Below are positions 8,417 to 17,238 of a stretch of 64,000 nucleotides of DNA, piece by piece. How positions within the stretch are numbered: the first letter of the stretch is position 1; the number at the start of each line of letters is the position of its first letter. The notes beneath the pieces were generated by a model. The model worked only from the letters and a program-made list of their open reading frames with translations. It had not been told where the DNA came from and searched no databases. The position numbers and the translations under genes are program-made. The stretch comes from Streptomyces flavofungini (GTDB taxonomy: Bacteria > Actinomycetota > Actinomycetes > Streptomycetales > Streptomycetaceae), in the NCBI RefSeq assembly GCF_014650815.1, contig NZ_BMVR01000013.1:124001-188000 (forward strand), in the 5' to 3' direction.

Positions 8417-9064
8417 ATGGCCCGACCGCGCAAGCCCCTCCTCAGCCGAGATCGCATCGTCGACGCGGCCCGCGCCCTCGTCGACGCCGAGGGCCTCGCG
8501 GCGCTCTCCACCCGCCGCCTCGCCGCCGAGCTCGGCGTCAGCGGCCCCTCCCTCTACAACCACTTCCGCACCAAGGACCAGATCCTGGAAGCGGTCGCGG
8601 ACTCGGTGAGCGCGCAGGTCGACCTGTCGATGTTCGAGGACGGCCGTGCGTGGCGTGCCGCGCTGCACGACTGGGCCGTCTCCTACCGCGCGGCCCTGAC
8701 CCTGCACCCCAACATCGTCCCCGTCCTGGCCCGCGGGCCGGGGCGGCGTCCCGCCGGACTCCGGCTCGCCGACGCGATGTTCGGCGCGATGGTCGACGCG
8801 GGCTGGCCTCCGGCGCAGGCCACGTCGATCGGCGCGCTCATGCGGTACTTCATCATGGGGTCCGCGCTCGGCTCCTTCGCGGGCGGGTTCGTCGACGACG
8901 AGGCGGCGTACGACCCCGCCGACTATCCGCACCTCGGGCAGGCGCACTTGCTCGCGGAGCACCAGGAGCTGGTGGACGAGCGGGCCTTCGAGGCGGGGTT
9001 GCGGGCGCTGCTGGACGGTCTGCAGCTTCAGTACGACCACCTGGCGGTGACGCGGACGGGGTGA
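8417..9064 (+). CDS. TetR-family regulator 2
   Basis: A 215-residue repressor with an N-terminal HTH (STRRLAAELGVSGPSLYNHFRTKDQIL, residues about 30-57). The C-terminal region resembles the TetR_C domain of tetracycline-repressor-like proteins (LADAMFGAMVDAGWPPAQATSIGALMRYF). The start is ATG 8417 (MARPRKPLLSRDRIV); another in-frame ATG lies nine bases upstream. There is no strong ribosome site, so the transcript may be leaderless or nearly so. It is divergent from acyl-CoA dehydrogenase and convergent with the alcohol dehydrogenase. The palindrome in its promoter recurs upstream of the aldehyde/alcohol dehydrogenase pair, suggesting that all four genes form its regulon. Confidence 0.9.
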   Translation: MARPRKPLLSRDRIVDAARALVDAEGLAALSTRRLAAELGVSGPSLYNHFRTKDQILEAVADSVSAQVDLSMFEDGRAWRAALHDWAVSYRAALTLHPNIVPVLARGPGRRPAGLRLADAMFGAMVDAGWPPAQATSIGALMRYFIMGSALGSFAGGFVDDEAAYDPADYPHLGQAHLLAEHQELVDERAFEAGLRALLDGLQLQYDHLAVTRTG

Positions 9065-9098
9065 GACGCGGGGGGATCGGTGAGCCCCGCAGGGCCGC

Positions 9099-10184
9099 TC
9101 AGAACACCACCAGCGCCCGGCCCCCCTTGCCCGCCAGCATGTTCTCGAAGGCCGCCGGGATGCCGTCGAGGCCGATGCGGTCGGTCACCAGGCCGGTCAG
9201 GTCGAGGCGGCCGGCGCGGACGTGCTCGGCGAGGACCGGGAGGTCGACGGCCGGGTCGGCGTTGCCGTAGACGCAGCCGGACAGGGTGCGACCCCAGTGG
9301 AACAGCTCCAGCGCGTTGAAGGTGACCTGCTGGTCCTTGCCGCCGATGCCGACGACCGTGGTGCGCCCACCGCGCCGAGTCGACTCCCACGCGGCCCGGA
9401 TCGTCACGGCCCGCCCCACGCACTCGACGGCCACGTCGACCCCCTGCCCGCCGGTCAGTCCCCGGATGTCCCGGGCGGTGGCGTCGGAGGCGACCACGTA
9501 CTCCGTGGCACCCGCCGCCCGCGCCAACCCCTCCTTCGCCGGGGACACATCGACCGCTACGATCCGCGCGGCCCCGGCGATCCGGGCGGCCTGGAGCGTG
9601 GCGAGGCCCACCCCGCCCGCCCCGAACACGGCGACCGTCTCGCCCTCGCGGACGCGGGCCGCGTGGTGCACGGCGCCGTACCCGGTCAGGACGGCGCAGC
9701 CGAGCAGGGCCGCGTCCGTCAGCGGGACGCCGTCGGGCACGGGCAGCACACAGCCCGCGGCGACCACCGTCTCCTCGGCGAACGCGGCGACGTTCAGGCC
9801 GGGGTGCAGGTCGGTGCCGTCGGCCCGGCGCGCGTACACGGCGCCCGCACCCTTGAGCGCGTTGCCGCACAGCCACACCTCGCCGAGGCCGCAGGCGTGG
9901 CAACTGCCGCACGAGGGGGCCCAGTTCAGTACGACGCCGTCGCCCGGGGCGACATGAGTGACGCCCTCGCCCACGGACACGACCGTGCCCGCGCCCTCGT
10001 GCCCGAGCACGGCGGGTACGGGCACCCGCATCGTGCCGTCGGACAGCGACAGGTCGGAGTGGCACACCCCGGCGGCGGCAAGGCGCACCCGCACCTGGCC
10101 GGGTCCCGGTTCGGGCAGGTCGATCTCGGTGATCTCCAGGGGGGAGCCGACTGCGGGCAGTACGGCGGCACGGACGCGGACCAC
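9099..10184 (-). CDS. Zinc-dependent alcohol dehydrogenase (MDR superfamily)
   Basis: A 361-residue medium-chain dehydrogenase that oxidises an alcohol with NAD or a mycothiol-like adduct. Visible motifs: catalytic zinc Cys in GVCHSDLS, GHEGAG with the zinc His, the four-cysteine structural zinc lobe CGSCHACGLGEVWLC, and the Rossmann glycine motif GAGGVGLA. The GTG start at 10184 lies 8 nt after GGAG. It is downstream of the aldehyde dehydrogenase on the same strand with a 96-bp gap, so the pair probably converts alcohol to aldehyde to acid. Expression is probably driven from the promoter bearing the 11713-11731 palindrome. Confidence 0.93.
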   Translation of the reverse strand: MVRVRAAVLPAVGSPLEITEIDLPEPGPGQVRVRLAAAGVCHSDLSLSDGTMRVPVPAVLGHEGAGTVVSVGEGVTHVAPGDGVVLNWAPSCGSCHACGLGEVWLCGNALKGAGAVYARRADGTDLHPGLNVAAFAEETVVAAGCVLPVPDGVPLTDAALLGCAVLTGYGAVHHAARVREGETVAVFGAGGVGLATLQAARIAGAARIVAVDVSPAKEGLARAAGATEYVVASDATARDIRGLTGGQGVDVAVECVGRAVTIRAAWESTRRGGRTTVVGIGGKDQQVTFNALELFHWGRTLSGCVYGNADPAVDLPVLAEHVRAGRLDLTGLVTDRIGLDGIPAAFENMLAGKGGRALVVF

Positions 10185-10280
10185 GATGACGTACTCCTAG
10201 CGGATGGAGGTCTCCATCAGGACCAGAACTGGCCTGAACTACCGGAATTACTTGAGGTACCTGAGCTGCCTGTGAGCTGC

Positions 10281-11669
10281 TCAGAACTGGAGCGACTTGG
10301 TCTGGAGGTACTCGGAGAGGCCGTGGGCGCCGAGTTCGCGGCCGACGCCCGACTCCTTGTAACCGCCGAAGGGCGCCAGCGGGTTGAAGCTGCCGCCGTT
10401 GATGTCGACCTGCCCGGTGTGCAGACGGCGGGCGAAGGCGACGGCCTCGGCGTCGTCACCGGCCCACACCGCGCCCGCGAGGCCGTACACGGTGCCGTTG
10501 GCGATGGCCTCGGCGTCCGCCTCGTCCTCGTACCGGATGAGGGAGACGACGGGGCCGAAGATCTCCTCCTGGGCGATGGTCATGCCGGGGGTGACGTCGG
10601 CGAAGACGGTGGGGCTGACGAAGTAGCCCTGCTCGCGCGGCGCTTCGGGGCCGCCCGCCACGAGGCGGGCACCCTCCTCGACGCCGCGCTCGATGTAGCC
10701 CCGCACGCGGGCCCGCTGCCTGTCGTTCACGACGGGGCCGATGCGGTCGCCGTACTTCGCGGCGGCGGCCCCGGCCAGCTCCACCGCCTCGTCGTACTGC
10801 GAGGTGTGCACCAGCATGCGGGTCCAGGCGCTGCAGGTCTGGCCGGAGTTGGCCATGACGTTCGCGACGCCGACGTGCACGGCCTTGGCGAGGTCGGCGC
10901 TCGGCAGGATGACGTTGGCGGACTTGCCGCCGAGTTCGAGGGCGACGCGCTTGACGGCGGCGCCCGCGAGGGCGCCGATGCGCTTGCCGACGGCCGTGGA
11001 GCCCGTGAACGAGACCAGGTCGACGCCGTCGTGCTCGGCGAGGGCCTGGCCCGCGACCGGGCCGAGGCCGGTGACCAGGTTGAACACGCCCGCGGGCAGG
11101 CCTGCCTCGTGCACGATCTCGGCGAACAGCTGGGCCGTCAGCGGGGTGTCCTCGGCGGGCTTGAGGACGACGGTGCAGCCCGCGGCGAGGGCGGGGGCGA
11201 CCTTGGCGACGATCTGGTGCAGCGGGTAGTTCCAGGGCGTGATGGCCCCGACGACGCCCACCGGCTCGGCGTAGACGGTGGAGTTGCCGACCTGCTCCTC
11301 GAAGGCGTACGTGGCCGCGAGGTCCGCGTAGGACCCGGCGACCAGGACGGGAACGGCGGCGTGCACGGCCTCCGAGAAGCGCGGCGGGGCGCCGAGTTCG
11401 GCGGTGACGGTCTCGGCGATCTCGCCCTGCCGGGCGGCCAGGCCGTCCCGGATCGCACCGATCCGCGCCGCCCGCTCCCCGGGCGGGGTGGCCGCCCAGC
11501 CGGGCAGGGCGGCCCGGGCCGCGCGCACGGCCGCGTCGACGTCCGCCGCGGTGCCCGCCGGAACGTGCGCGATGACCTCTTCGTCGACCGGATTCACGAC
11601 GGGGATCGTGTCCCCCGCCACGGCCGGGCGCCACGCGCCCCCGATGTACATCCCGTCGTGGGCCTTCAT
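10281..11669 (-). CDS. NAD(P)-dependent aldehyde dehydrogenase
   Basis: A 462-residue member of the ALDH superfamily oxidising an aldehyde to the carboxylic acid. Clear motifs: ITPWNYPLHQ, cofactor loop FTGSTAVGKRI, general-base Glu in LELGGKSANVI, nucleophilic Cys in NSGQTCSAWTR, and the C-terminal PFGGYKESGVGRELG. The length is slightly short but complete. ATG 11669 follows GGGGAGGAATC. It is the first gene of a probable two-gene operon with the alcohol dehydrogenase. The palindrome at 11713-11731 lies 43 bp upstream, directly after the stop codon of the MFS gene, so the operon has its own promoter inside a same-strand gene series. Confidence 0.95.
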   Translation of the reverse strand: MKAHDGMYIGGAWRPAVAGDTIPVVNPVDEEVIAHVPAGTAADVDAAVRAARAALPGWAATPPGERAARIGAIRDGLAARQGEIAETVTAELGAPPRFSEAVHAAVPVLVAGSYADLAATYAFEEQVGNSTVYAEPVGVVGAITPWNYPLHQIVAKVAPALAAGCTVVLKPAEDTPLTAQLFAEIVHEAGLPAGVFNLVTGLGPVAGQALAEHDGVDLVSFTGSTAVGKRIGALAGAAVKRVALELGGKSANVILPSADLAKAVHVGVANVMANSGQTCSAWTRMLVHTSQYDEAVELAGAAAAKYGDRIGPVVNDRQRARVRGYIERGVEEGARLVAGGPEAPREQGYFVSPTVFADVTPGMTIAQEEIFGPVVSLIRYEDEADAEAIANGTVYGLAGAVWAGDDAEAVAFARRLHTGQVDINGGSFNPLAPFGGYKESGVGRELGAHGLSEYLQTKSLQF

Positions 11670-11712
11670 CCGATTCCTCCCCGAGGTGACCTGGCGACTG
11701 GCGTGCGCCCCC

Positions 11713-11731
11713 AAACTAGCGCCGTTAGTTT
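11713..11731. promoter_or_regulatory. Candidate TetR 2 operator, copy 2
   Basis: AAACTAGCGCCGTTAGTTT is a 19-bp palindrome with one mismatch, matching the 8372-8390 site in length, spacing and outer arms (AAA-TAGC...TAGTTT). It abuts the TAA stop of the MFS gene (11732-11734) and precedes the aldehyde dehydrogenase start. It is probably bound by TetR 2, inferred from the shared sequence. Confidence 0.65.
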
Positions 11732-13084
11732 TTAGCCGCCAGGGCGGTCCTGGGTTCGTGGGCCGGGGCCCCGGTCCGCGGGGAAGTGCGGCCTGCCCGC
11801 ACCCGGGCCGGCCCCGGGCGTGCGGGGCCCGGGCCCCGGGGAGTGCGCACCCCCGGGAGCGCCCCGCCGCAAGGACAGGGCCGCCGCCGCCAGCAACAGC
11901 GCGCCCAGCATCACGAAGGGCGCCCCCACCCCGGCGACCCCGGCGATGGCCCCGGCCCCGGCAGGCGCAGCCACCTGCCCGAGCCGATTCCCGGTGAGCC
12001 GCAACGCCAACGCGGTGGACCGCGCCTCGGCGGGCGCCGCCTGGACGACGGTGGTCATCGACAGCGGCTGCCCGACCCCGAGGCAGAACCCCAGCAGCAC
12101 GAGCATGGCGCCGAGCGCCCACACCGGCACCGGCACGGCGACCCCCGCGCACAGCACCGCACCGAGCAGGCAGGTGACGGCGATGAGTACCCGCCGCCCG
12201 AGCACCCGCACGAGCGGCGTCATCACCAGCCGACAGGCGATCGTGGCACCGGCCCGCAGGCTGAGCAGCACCCCCACGGTCGCGGGCGCGATCCCCCGGT
12301 GCTCACCGACGACCGGCAGGTACGCGGTGAGGATGTCGGTCGCGGAGAGCACGGCGAGACTGATGAAGATCCCCGCGGGCACCCCCCGCGCCCGCAGTAT
12401 CCCGAGCACGGGCACCTTGCCCGGCGGCCCCACCGCCTCCCGGCCCGCGGCCGTCCCGGCGGCCTCCCTGACGCGGGCCCCCGCCGACCCCCCGTGCTCG
12501 ATCCGCCACAGCGACGTGAGGGCGATCGCCCCCACCCCCGCCGACGCCACGAGGGCCACCGCGCTGGTGCGGTCCATGTCCGGCCCGATCAGGGCCCCCG
12601 CGGCGATCGGCCCGACGAGCTGCCCGAGCGAGGCGCCGATCGTGAAGTGGCCGAAGTTCCGGTCCTGTTCGGCGGCGGCCGACTGGCGGGCCACGATGGA
12701 CTGGGCGCCGATGACGAAGCAGAGGTGGCCGAGCCCCATCACCCCGCTCCAGGCGGCGAGCGCGGCGAGGGACGAGGCGGTGCCGCTGAGCGCGCACCCG
12801 CCCGCGATGAGCGCGACACCGCTGGGCAGCAGCGGCGCGCAGCGCCCGTGGTCGGTGCGGCGGCCGAGCGGTACGGCGGCGAAGAGGGGGAGCAGCGCGT
12901 ACACGCCCGCGATGACGCCGATGGCGCGTTCGTCGGCGCCGAGGGACAGGGCCCGGTAGGAGACGGCGGGCCGCGCCATCGACACCGCCCCCTGCGCGAA
13001 GGAGAAGGCGATGACGAGGCGCAGCAGCCAGCCCCGGCCGGGCGGCGGTGCGCCGTGGCCGGGGCGGCGGCCGTGCTTCCGCAT
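11732..13084 (-). CDS. MFS transporter
   Basis: A 450-residue major facilitator protein with about 12 hydrophobic segments. It has an MFS motif-A-like loop PLGRRTDHGRCAP near residue 75 and a charged central loop (EAAGTAAGREAVG). The last 55 residues are an unusual Gly/Pro/Arg-rich cytoplasmic tail. The substrate is not predictable. ATG 13084 lies 22 bp after the CitMHS stop codon, so the two are probably cotranscribed. The ribosome site is weak, which fits translational dependence on the upstream gene. Its stop codon borders the operator at 11713-11731. Confidence 0.85.
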   Translation of the reverse strand: MRKHGRRPGHGAPPPGRGWLLRLVIAFSFAQGAVSMARPAVSYRALSLGADERAIGVIAGVYALLPLFAAVPLGRRTDHGRCAPLLPSGVALIAGGCALSGTASSLAALAAWSGVMGLGHLCFVIGAQSIVARQSAAAEQDRNFGHFTIGASLGQLVGPIAAGALIGPDMDRTSAVALVASAGVGAIALTSLWRIEHGGSAGARVREAAGTAAGREAVGPPGKVPVLGILRARGVPAGIFISLAVLSATDILTAYLPVVGEHRGIAPATVGVLLSLRAGATIACRLVMTPLVRVLGRRVLIAVTCLLGAVLCAGVAVPVPVWALGAMLVLLGFCLGVGQPLSMTTVVQAAPAEARSTALALRLTGNRLGQVAAPAGAGAIAGVAGVGAPFVMLGALLLAAAALSLRRGAPGGAHSPGPGPRTPGAGPGAGRPHFPADRGPGPRTQDRPGG

Positions 13085-13106
13085 CAGCGGACCCCGTCCC
13101 GTCGCA

Positions 13107-14606
13107 TCAGATGATGCCGAAGAGGATTCCGGCGCCGAGCACGACCAGCGAGGTCAGCACGGCCCACTTGACGGTGAAGCGGGTGTGGTCGCCGAACTCG
13201 ACCTTGGCCATGCCCACCAGGACGTACACGGCGGGCACCAGCGGGCTCGACATGTGCAGGGCCTGGCCCGCGATGGAGGCGCGGGCGATCTCCAGGGAGG
13301 AGACGCCGTGTGCCTGGCCCGCCTCGGCGAGGACCGGCAGGACGCCGAAGTAGAAGCCGTCGTTGGACATGAAGTAGGTGAGCGGGATCGACAACAGGCC
13401 GGTGACCAGGCCCATCTGGCCGCCCATGCCGTCGGGGATGGTGGAGACGAGCCAGTCGGCCATGGAGTCGACCATGCCGGTGCCGGTGAGGACGCCGGTG
13501 AAGACGGCGGCGGCGAAGACCATGCCGGTGACGTTGAGTACGTTCTCGGCGTGGGCGGCGATGCGGGCCTTCTGGTCGGGCATGTGCGGGAAGTTGACCG
13601 TGAGGGCGAGGGCCGCGCCGAGCAGGAACAGGACCGGGATCGGCAGCCACTCCATGATCATGGCGGTGAGGAGCAGGACCGTCAGGGCCGCGTTGAACCA
13701 GTAGAGCTTGGGGCGCAGGGTGGGGCGGTTGGGGTCGAGCCCCTGGAACCCGTCGTCGTCGGCGTCGTCGGCGGCGGCCGGACCGGACGCGTCAGCCTTG
13801 CCGGAGGCCTCGGCACCCGCCCCGCCGCCCAGGGCGACCGCACCCCCGGAAGAGCCCGAACCGGCGCCCCCGGAGCTGGAGTTGCCGCCCTTGGTGAAGC
13901 TGACCCGCCCGGCGGCCGCGTCCCCGCCCGCTCCCACGAGCACCGGCTCACCGGCCCGCGTCTCGCTCTCCAGGACCTCGTCGAGGGACAGCACCCCGAG
14001 CCGCCTGCGCTCCCGCAGCCCGAGGGCGTACGACAGGATGAAGACGGCGACGAGTCCGCAGGCGAGCGCCGGGATCATGGGGACGAAGATGTCGGCGGCG
14101 TCGACCTTGAGCGCGGTGGCCGCGCGGGCCGTGGGGCCGCCCCAGGGCAGCGTGTTCATCACGCCGTTGGCGGTGGCGGCGACGCCGGTCATCACGACGA
14201 GGCTCATCTTCAGGCGCTTGTACAGCGGGTACATCGCCGAGACCGTGATCATGAAGGTGGTGGAGCCGTCGCCGTCGAGGGAGACGATCGCGGCGAGCAC
14301 GGCGGTGCCGACCACGATCCGCATCGGGTCCGCCTTGCAGAAGCGCAGGATGCCTCGGACGATCGGGTCGAACAGACCCACGTCGATCATGACGCCGAAG
14401 TACACGATGGCGAACATGAGCATCGCGGCGGTGGGCGCCAGGTTGCCCACCCCGTCGAGGACGTAGTCCCCGAGATGGGCGCCCTTTCCTACGAAGACGC
14501 AGAACAGCGCGGGGATGAGCACCAGTGCCGCGATCGGCGACATCTTCTTCATCATGATCAGCACCAGGAAGGTGGCGATCATGACGAATCCGAGGATTGT
14601 CAGCAT
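13107..14606 (-). CDS. CitMHS family citrate:metal symporter
   Basis: A 499-residue membrane protein of the CitMHS family, which imports citrate complexed with Mg2+ or Ca2+ together with protons. Typical features are the N-terminal MLTILGFVMIATFLVLIMMKK, DGDGSTTFMI, and GGPTARAATAL in the first half, with LTYFMSNDGFYFGVLPV and SPLVPAVYVL in the second. About 60 residues (roughly 230-300) between the halves form a Gly/Ser/Ala-rich then Asp-rich loop, longer than usual. The upstream 121 bp contain a less GC-rich promoter-like stretch and no ribosome site better than GGTAG. The window also has a tct system, so the organism may take up tricarboxylates by two routes. Confidence 0.92.
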   Translation of the reverse strand: MLTILGFVMIATFLVLIMMKKMSPIAALVLIPALFCVFVGKGAHLGDYVLDGVGNLAPTAAMLMFAIVYFGVMIDVGLFDPIVRGILRFCKADPMRIVVGTAVLAAIVSLDGDGSTTFMITVSAMYPLYKRLKMSLVVMTGVAATANGVMNTLPWGGPTARAATALKVDAADIFVPMIPALACGLVAVFILSYALGLRERRRLGVLSLDEVLESETRAGEPVLVGAGGDAAAGRVSFTKGGNSSSGGAGSGSSGGAVALGGGAGAEASGKADASGPAAADDADDDGFQGLDPNRPTLRPKLYWFNAALTVLLLTAMIMEWLPIPVLFLLGAALALTVNFPHMPDQKARIAAHAENVLNVTGMVFAAAVFTGVLTGTGMVDSMADWLVSTIPDGMGGQMGLVTGLLSIPLTYFMSNDGFYFGVLPVLAEAGQAHGVSSLEIARASIAGQALHMSSPLVPAVYVLVGMAKVEFGDHTRFTVKWAVLTSLVVLGAGILFGII

Positions 14607-14727
14607 GGGGGCTACCTATCGTTCACCATCGAACTACCACCAGGTCTGGCGGTTCGGATGACCGTAGGACCGGCCAGGAAGCGTTAACAAGACGTTGACA
14701 TGCGAGCAATAAGCGCAAAACTCCAGG

Positions 14728-17070
14728 TCAGCGGGTTTCTGCTACGGGCAGCGGGGCGACGGTCACCCGGAAGCCGTTGAGCACGGCGGTGCCGGAGAGC
14801 GGGTCGAGGAGGGTGCCGTCGAGGAGCTGGTTGACGTTGGCCCCCGGGTCGGCCGCGGCCACGCCGAGGCGGGTGCCGGGCCGGTCGTGGCCCCAGCCGT
14901 GCGGCAGGCTCACGACGCCGGGGCGCACGGCGTCGGTGATCTCGACGGGCACGGCGATCTCACCGCCGGCCGCGCTGACGCGCGCCTGCCGCCCGTCGTC
15001 GAGGCCGAGGCGGGCGGCGTCGTCGGGGTGGACGTGCAGGGTGCAGCGGTTGGTGCCACCGATGAGGGCCGGGACGTTGTGCATCCAGCTGTTGTTGGAG
15101 CGCAGATGGCGGCGGCCGACCAGGACGAGCCCGGCCGGGGACCCGTCCGGGGTGCGGGACTCGTCCAGGGCGCGGGCGAGGCGCGGCAGGTCGGCGGCGA
15201 TCGGGGCGGGCAGCAGCTCGACGCGTCCGCTGCGGGTCTTCAGGAGCTGGGGCACGCGGGGTTCGAGGGGGCCGAGGTCGATGCCGTGGGGGTGGTCGAG
15301 GAGGCGCTGGAGGGTGAGGCCGTCGGGGTCGGCGCCGAAGCCGTCGCCGTACGGGCCGAGGCGCAGCATCAGGTCCAGGCGCCGCTCGGGGCCGCTCTCG
15401 CCGGTGAGCCGGCCGGCCAGTTCCTTGGGGTCGCGGCCGTGCACGCGCGCGTGCGGGTCGGCGACGGCCTTGCCGAGGGTGCGGTCGACGGCCAGGGCGT
15501 CGACCGCGCCCGGGTCCGCGCCGTGCATGCCGATGGCGGCGAGCACGAGGCGGGCCAGGATCTCCGTCTCCGCCATCCGGCCCGCCTCCAGGGGGACGGC
15601 GGCACGGTTGTAGCGGACCTGGTTGCGCACGGAGAACGCGCCGAACGCGAAGTCGTGGTGGGCGCTCTGCGAGGGCGGGGGCGGCGGCAGGACGACGTGC
15701 GCGTGGCGTGAGGTCTCGTTCAGGTACGGGTCGACGCTGACCATGAAGTCCAGGGACGTCAGGGCCTTGTCGAGGCGGTCGCCGTCGGGGGCGGAGAGGA
15801 CGGGGTTGGCGGCGATGGCAATGAGGGCGCGGACGGGGCTCTCACCGAGGCCGCCGTCGGCCGGGGCGCCCGCCGCCGGGCCGCCGTCCGCCGCGCCGCG
15901 CCCCTCCCGGTCACCGCCTGCCGCGCTCGGCCGCGTGTCGATCTCCGCCGCCAGCGCGGCGATCGGCAGCTCCCCCTTCGCCTCCGGGTGCCCGTCGGCC
16001 CGGCTGCGCCAGCGGCCGAGCGCGAACCCCTTGCCGGGTCCTGCGGGGCGCGGCGCCCGGTCCGTGGCGGAGAGGGGGAACATGGCGCCGCCGGGCCGGT
16101 CGAGGTTCCCGGTGAGGACGTTGAGTACGTCGACGAGCCAGCAGGTGAGGGTGCCGAGGGCGACGGTGCTCGCGCCGATGCGGCCGTACACGGCGGCGGT
16201 GGGCGCCCCGGCCAGCTCGTGGGCCAGCTCCCGGACGGTGGCGGCGGGCACGTCGCACGCCGCCGCGACGGCTTCGGGGGTGAAGTCCCGTACCGCGTCC
16301 GCCACTTCCGGCACCCCCGTCACGTGCCCGTCGAGCGCCCCCAGGTCCACCAGGCCGTCCGCGAAGAGGACCTGCGTCAGCGCGGCGAGCAGGAGCGCGT
16401 CCGTGCCGGGCCGGATCGCCACGTGCCGGTCGGCCAGCTTCGCGGTGCGGGTGCGGCGCGGGTCGACCACGGTGAGCTTGCCGCCCCGGGCGCGCAACGC
16501 CTTGAGCCTGCCGGGGAAGTCGGGGGCGGTGCACAGGCTGCCGTTGGAATCGAGGGGGTTGGCGCCGAGCATCAGGAGGTGGTCCGTGCGGTCCAGGTCC
16601 GGCACGGGGATGGCGAGGGCGTCGCCGAAGAGCAGCCCGCTGGAGACGTGCTTGGGCATCTGGTCGACGGTGCTGGCCGTGAACAGGCTGCGGGTGCCGA
16701 GGCCCGCGAGCAGCAGGGGCGGGTAGAGGGCACCGGCCATGGTGTGCACGTTCGGGTTGCCGAGCACGACGCCGACCGCGTGCGGCCCGTACCGCTCGAC
16801 CACCGGCCGGATGCCCGCCGCGACGGCGTCGAAGGCCTCCTCCCAGCCGGTCTCCACCAGGCGCCCGGCCCGTCGTACGAGGGGCCGCCGCAGCCGGTCC
16901 GGATCGCCGTCGGCCGCCCCGAAGGAGGCGCCCTTCGGGCAGATGAAGCCGCGGCTGAACACGTCGTCCTTGTCTCCGCGCGCACCCGTCACCGCGGTCC
17001 CCTCGATGGTGAGGGTGAGGCCGCAGGTGGCTTCGCAGAGGGGGCAGACGCGCAGGGCGGTGCGGGGCAT
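14728..17070 (-). CDS. Molybdopterin-dependent oxidoreductase (DMSO reductase superfamily)
   Basis: A 780-residue bis-MGD oxidoreductase. The N-terminus holds the [4Fe-4S] ligands C9, C12, C16 and C44 (CPLCEATCGL...GFICPKGA). Further motifs are LGANPLDSNGSL, VDPRRTRTAKLADRHVAIRPGTD, NVLTGNLDRPGGAMF and the C-terminal dinucleotide-binding domain (LRSNNSWMHNVP, LPHGWGHDRPG). There is no Tat signal, so it is cytoplasmic, as in formate-dehydrogenase-H/assimilatory-type enzymes. A low-complexity Gly/Ala insertion lies near residues 390-420. ATG 17070 follows GGAGG. No dedicated electron-transfer subunit is nearby, and the substrate is unknown. It lies downstream of TetR 3, with an operator-like palindrome 50 bp upstream of its start. 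Confidence 0.9.
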   Translation of the reverse strand: MPRTALRVCPLCEATCGLTLTIEGTAVTGARGDKDDVFSRGFICPKGASFGAADGDPDRLRRPLVRRAGRLVETGWEEAFDAVAAGIRPVVERYGPHAVGVVLGNPNVHTMAGALYPPLLLAGLGTRSLFTASTVDQMPKHVSSGLLFGDALAIPVPDLDRTDHLLMLGANPLDSNGSLCTAPDFPGRLKALRARGGKLTVVDPRRTRTAKLADRHVAIRPGTDALLLAALTQVLFADGLVDLGALDGHVTGVPEVADAVRDFTPEAVAAACDVPAATVRELAHELAGAPTAAVYGRIGASTVALGTLTCWLVDVLNVLTGNLDRPGGAMFPLSATDRAPRPAGPGKGFALGRWRSRADGHPEAKGELPIAALAAEIDTRPSAAGGDREGRGAADGGPAAGAPADGGLGESPVRALIAIAANPVLSAPDGDRLDKALTSLDFMVSVDPYLNETSRHAHVVLPPPPPSQSAHHDFAFGAFSVRNQVRYNRAAVPLEAGRMAETEILARLVLAAIGMHGADPGAVDALAVDRTLGKAVADPHARVHGRDPKELAGRLTGESGPERRLDLMLRLGPYGDGFGADPDGLTLQRLLDHPHGIDLGPLEPRVPQLLKTRSGRVELLPAPIAADLPRLARALDESRTPDGSPAGLVLVGRRHLRSNNSWMHNVPALIGGTNRCTLHVHPDDAARLGLDDGRQARVSAAGGEIAVPVEITDAVRPGVVSLPHGWGHDRPGTRLGVAAADPGANVNQLLDGTLLDPLSGTAVLNGFRVTVAPLPVAETR

Positions 17071-17120
17071 GGGGCCTCCAGAACAGCGGCGAGGGCGGCT
17101 TTGACGCGCAGACGGGCCGA

Positions 17121-17138
17121 GCATACCGACCGGTATGC
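17121..17138. promoter_or_regulatory. Candidate TetR 3 operator, perfect 8-bp inverted repeat
   Basis: GCATACCGACCGGTATGC consists of perfect 8-bp arms around a 2-bp centre. It lies between the TetR 3 stop (17239) and the molybdopterin oxidoreductase start (17070). Palindromes with ACCG...CGGT arms are common TetR-family operators. Control of the oxidoreductase by TetR 3 is inferred from adjacency. Confidence 0.6.
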
Positions 17139-17238
17139 ATGGTGGCGAGGGTGTCGGGGGGACGCGGTACGGGCGGCGTCAGCCCCGGCAGGCCGTGCCC
17201 GTACGTCGGCCAGGCACCCGCCGACCCACCCCGCCCCT

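Noticed and set aside
10203..10218. Hairpin GATGGAG-GT-CTCCATC between aldehyde and alcohol dehydrogenase genes
   Set aside because: A 2-nt loop is too tight for an RNA hairpin and no sister site was found, so no operator or terminator is claimed.
14607..14727. A defined promoter for the CitMHS gene in the A/T-richer gap
   Set aside because: Several partial -35/-10 matches overlap; none is clearly better than the others.
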